A program made the translations under genes and the position numbers. Below, in pieces: positions 63,816 through 64,000 of a stretch of 64,000 nt of DNA. Source of the DNA: Hydrogeniiclostridium mannosilyticum (GTDB lineage: Bacteria > Bacillota > Clostridia > Oscillospirales > Acutalibacteraceae). The stretch's first letter is position 1; each line of letters begins with the position of its first letter. The DNA is taken from positions 62,001-126,000 of the forward strand of contig NZ_QLYR01000004.1 of NCBI RefSeq assembly GCF_003268275.1, written 5' to 3'. The notes under the pieces were generated by a model, which was not told where the DNA came from, ran no database searches, and saw only the letters and a program-made list of their open reading frames with translations.

Positions 63816-64000
63816 GCTGCCTTAATTCCTCCTCCATATGGTCGTACAGCTCGTCTGGGATTCTGCACGAAAAAGCCTTTTCAAAACGCCTGGCCTTGCG
63901 GGCGGCCCTCAGGCACTCCGCATCGGGGCAGACATAGGCCCCGCGGCCCGGCTTTTTCCCGGTCAGATCCAGCGAAATCTCCTCCTCAGGGGACTTCACC
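63805..64000 (-). CDS. rnpM: RnpM (YlxR), RNase P modulator, 3' part only
   Basis: The frame runs through the window edge, so the gene starts beyond 64000; a GTG near the edge is internal, since the family's N-terminal Cys-rich part (about 25 residues) is missing before it. DLTGKKPGRGAYVCPDAECLRAARKARRFEKAFSCRIPDELYDHMEEEL matches the C-terminal two thirds of YlxR. Family members bind RNase P RNA and modulate its activity. nusA and rimP should lie further upstream. Confidence 0.93.
   Translation of the reverse strand, partial: VKSPEEEISLDLTGKKPGRGAYVCPDAECLRAARKARRFEKAFSCRIPDELYDHMEEELRQREQ

Overview
The window looks like the chromosome of a high-G+C, anaerobic, spore-forming-lineage Firmicute (Clostridia, Oscillospiraceae/Ruminococcaceae-like, probably a gut commensal). 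The evidence is AGGAGG-type ribosome binding sites with frequent GTG and TTG starts, canonical sigma-A promoters, a glycyl radical enzyme with its activase, several radical SAM proteins, a class B sortase with a TGE-type anchored surface protein, a YtaF-type sporulation membrane protein, and the Firmicute order rnpM-ylxQ-infB-rbfA-truB-ribF-rpsO/pnp at the right end. No tRNA, rRNA, CRISPR array, transposase or phage gene was seen.

Left part (1-32.5 kb), carbohydrate and accessory metabolism. 1-5.9 kb is a plus-strand cluster: a sugar-phosphate isomerase-like TIM barrel (cut by the window edge), a GH43-like beta-propeller, a GNAT, and a glycyl radical enzyme translationally coupled to its activase. 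6-8.5 kb is a minus-strand unit of a DUF2087/HTH regulator, an SPL-like radical SAM protein and a GNAT. It is divergent from a GH42-like glycosidase whose promoter carries a perfect 10-bp inverted repeat. Next come a DUF4830 protein, an RsuA-type pseudouridine synthase, a lone MsmK/UgpC-type sugar ABC ATPase, a DMT transporter, a HAD hydrolase, and a divergent LysR/CofE-like pair. 19-26.5 kb is a three-gene glycosidase operon (GH36 alpha-galactosidase, GH2 beta-galactosidase, GH78 alpha-L-rhamnosidase). It is followed by a MATE transporter, two GNATs, mannonate dehydratase (uxuA), and two tandem TrkA/KTN potassium-channel regulators behind a long, strongly foldable leader.

Middle part (32.5-51.9 kb), mostly minus strand. 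One run of closely spaced genes reads cinA, class B sortase, a CinA-domain-like relic, a serine hydrolase, a FUSC-HAD fusion broken by one frameshift, and an anSME-type radical SAM enzyme. Upstream lie thiI and a cysteine desulfurase (tRNA 4-thiouridine) and gluQ (tRNA queuosine modification). A solitary serine recombinase with ytaF sits on the plus strand at 44-45.5 kb. proBA (proline synthesis), a DUF5722-like clan GH-A protein and a YcxB-like membrane protein follow.

Right part (52-64 kb). This is the conserved translation and RNA-decay locus (pnp, rpsO, ribF, truB, rbfA, infB, ylxQ, rnpM). It is interrupted between rpsO and pnp by an accessory islet: a second paralogous serine recombinase and a secreted GLUG-repeat surface protein with a near-identical 363-bp tandem duplication.

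Most unusual observations: the FUSC/degenerate-HAD fusion with a one-base frameshift at a 14-bp palindrome; the structured leader of the trkA pair; the unassigned glycyl radical enzyme cluster; the CinA-domain relic two genes from cinA; and several inverted repeats placed exactly on promoters.
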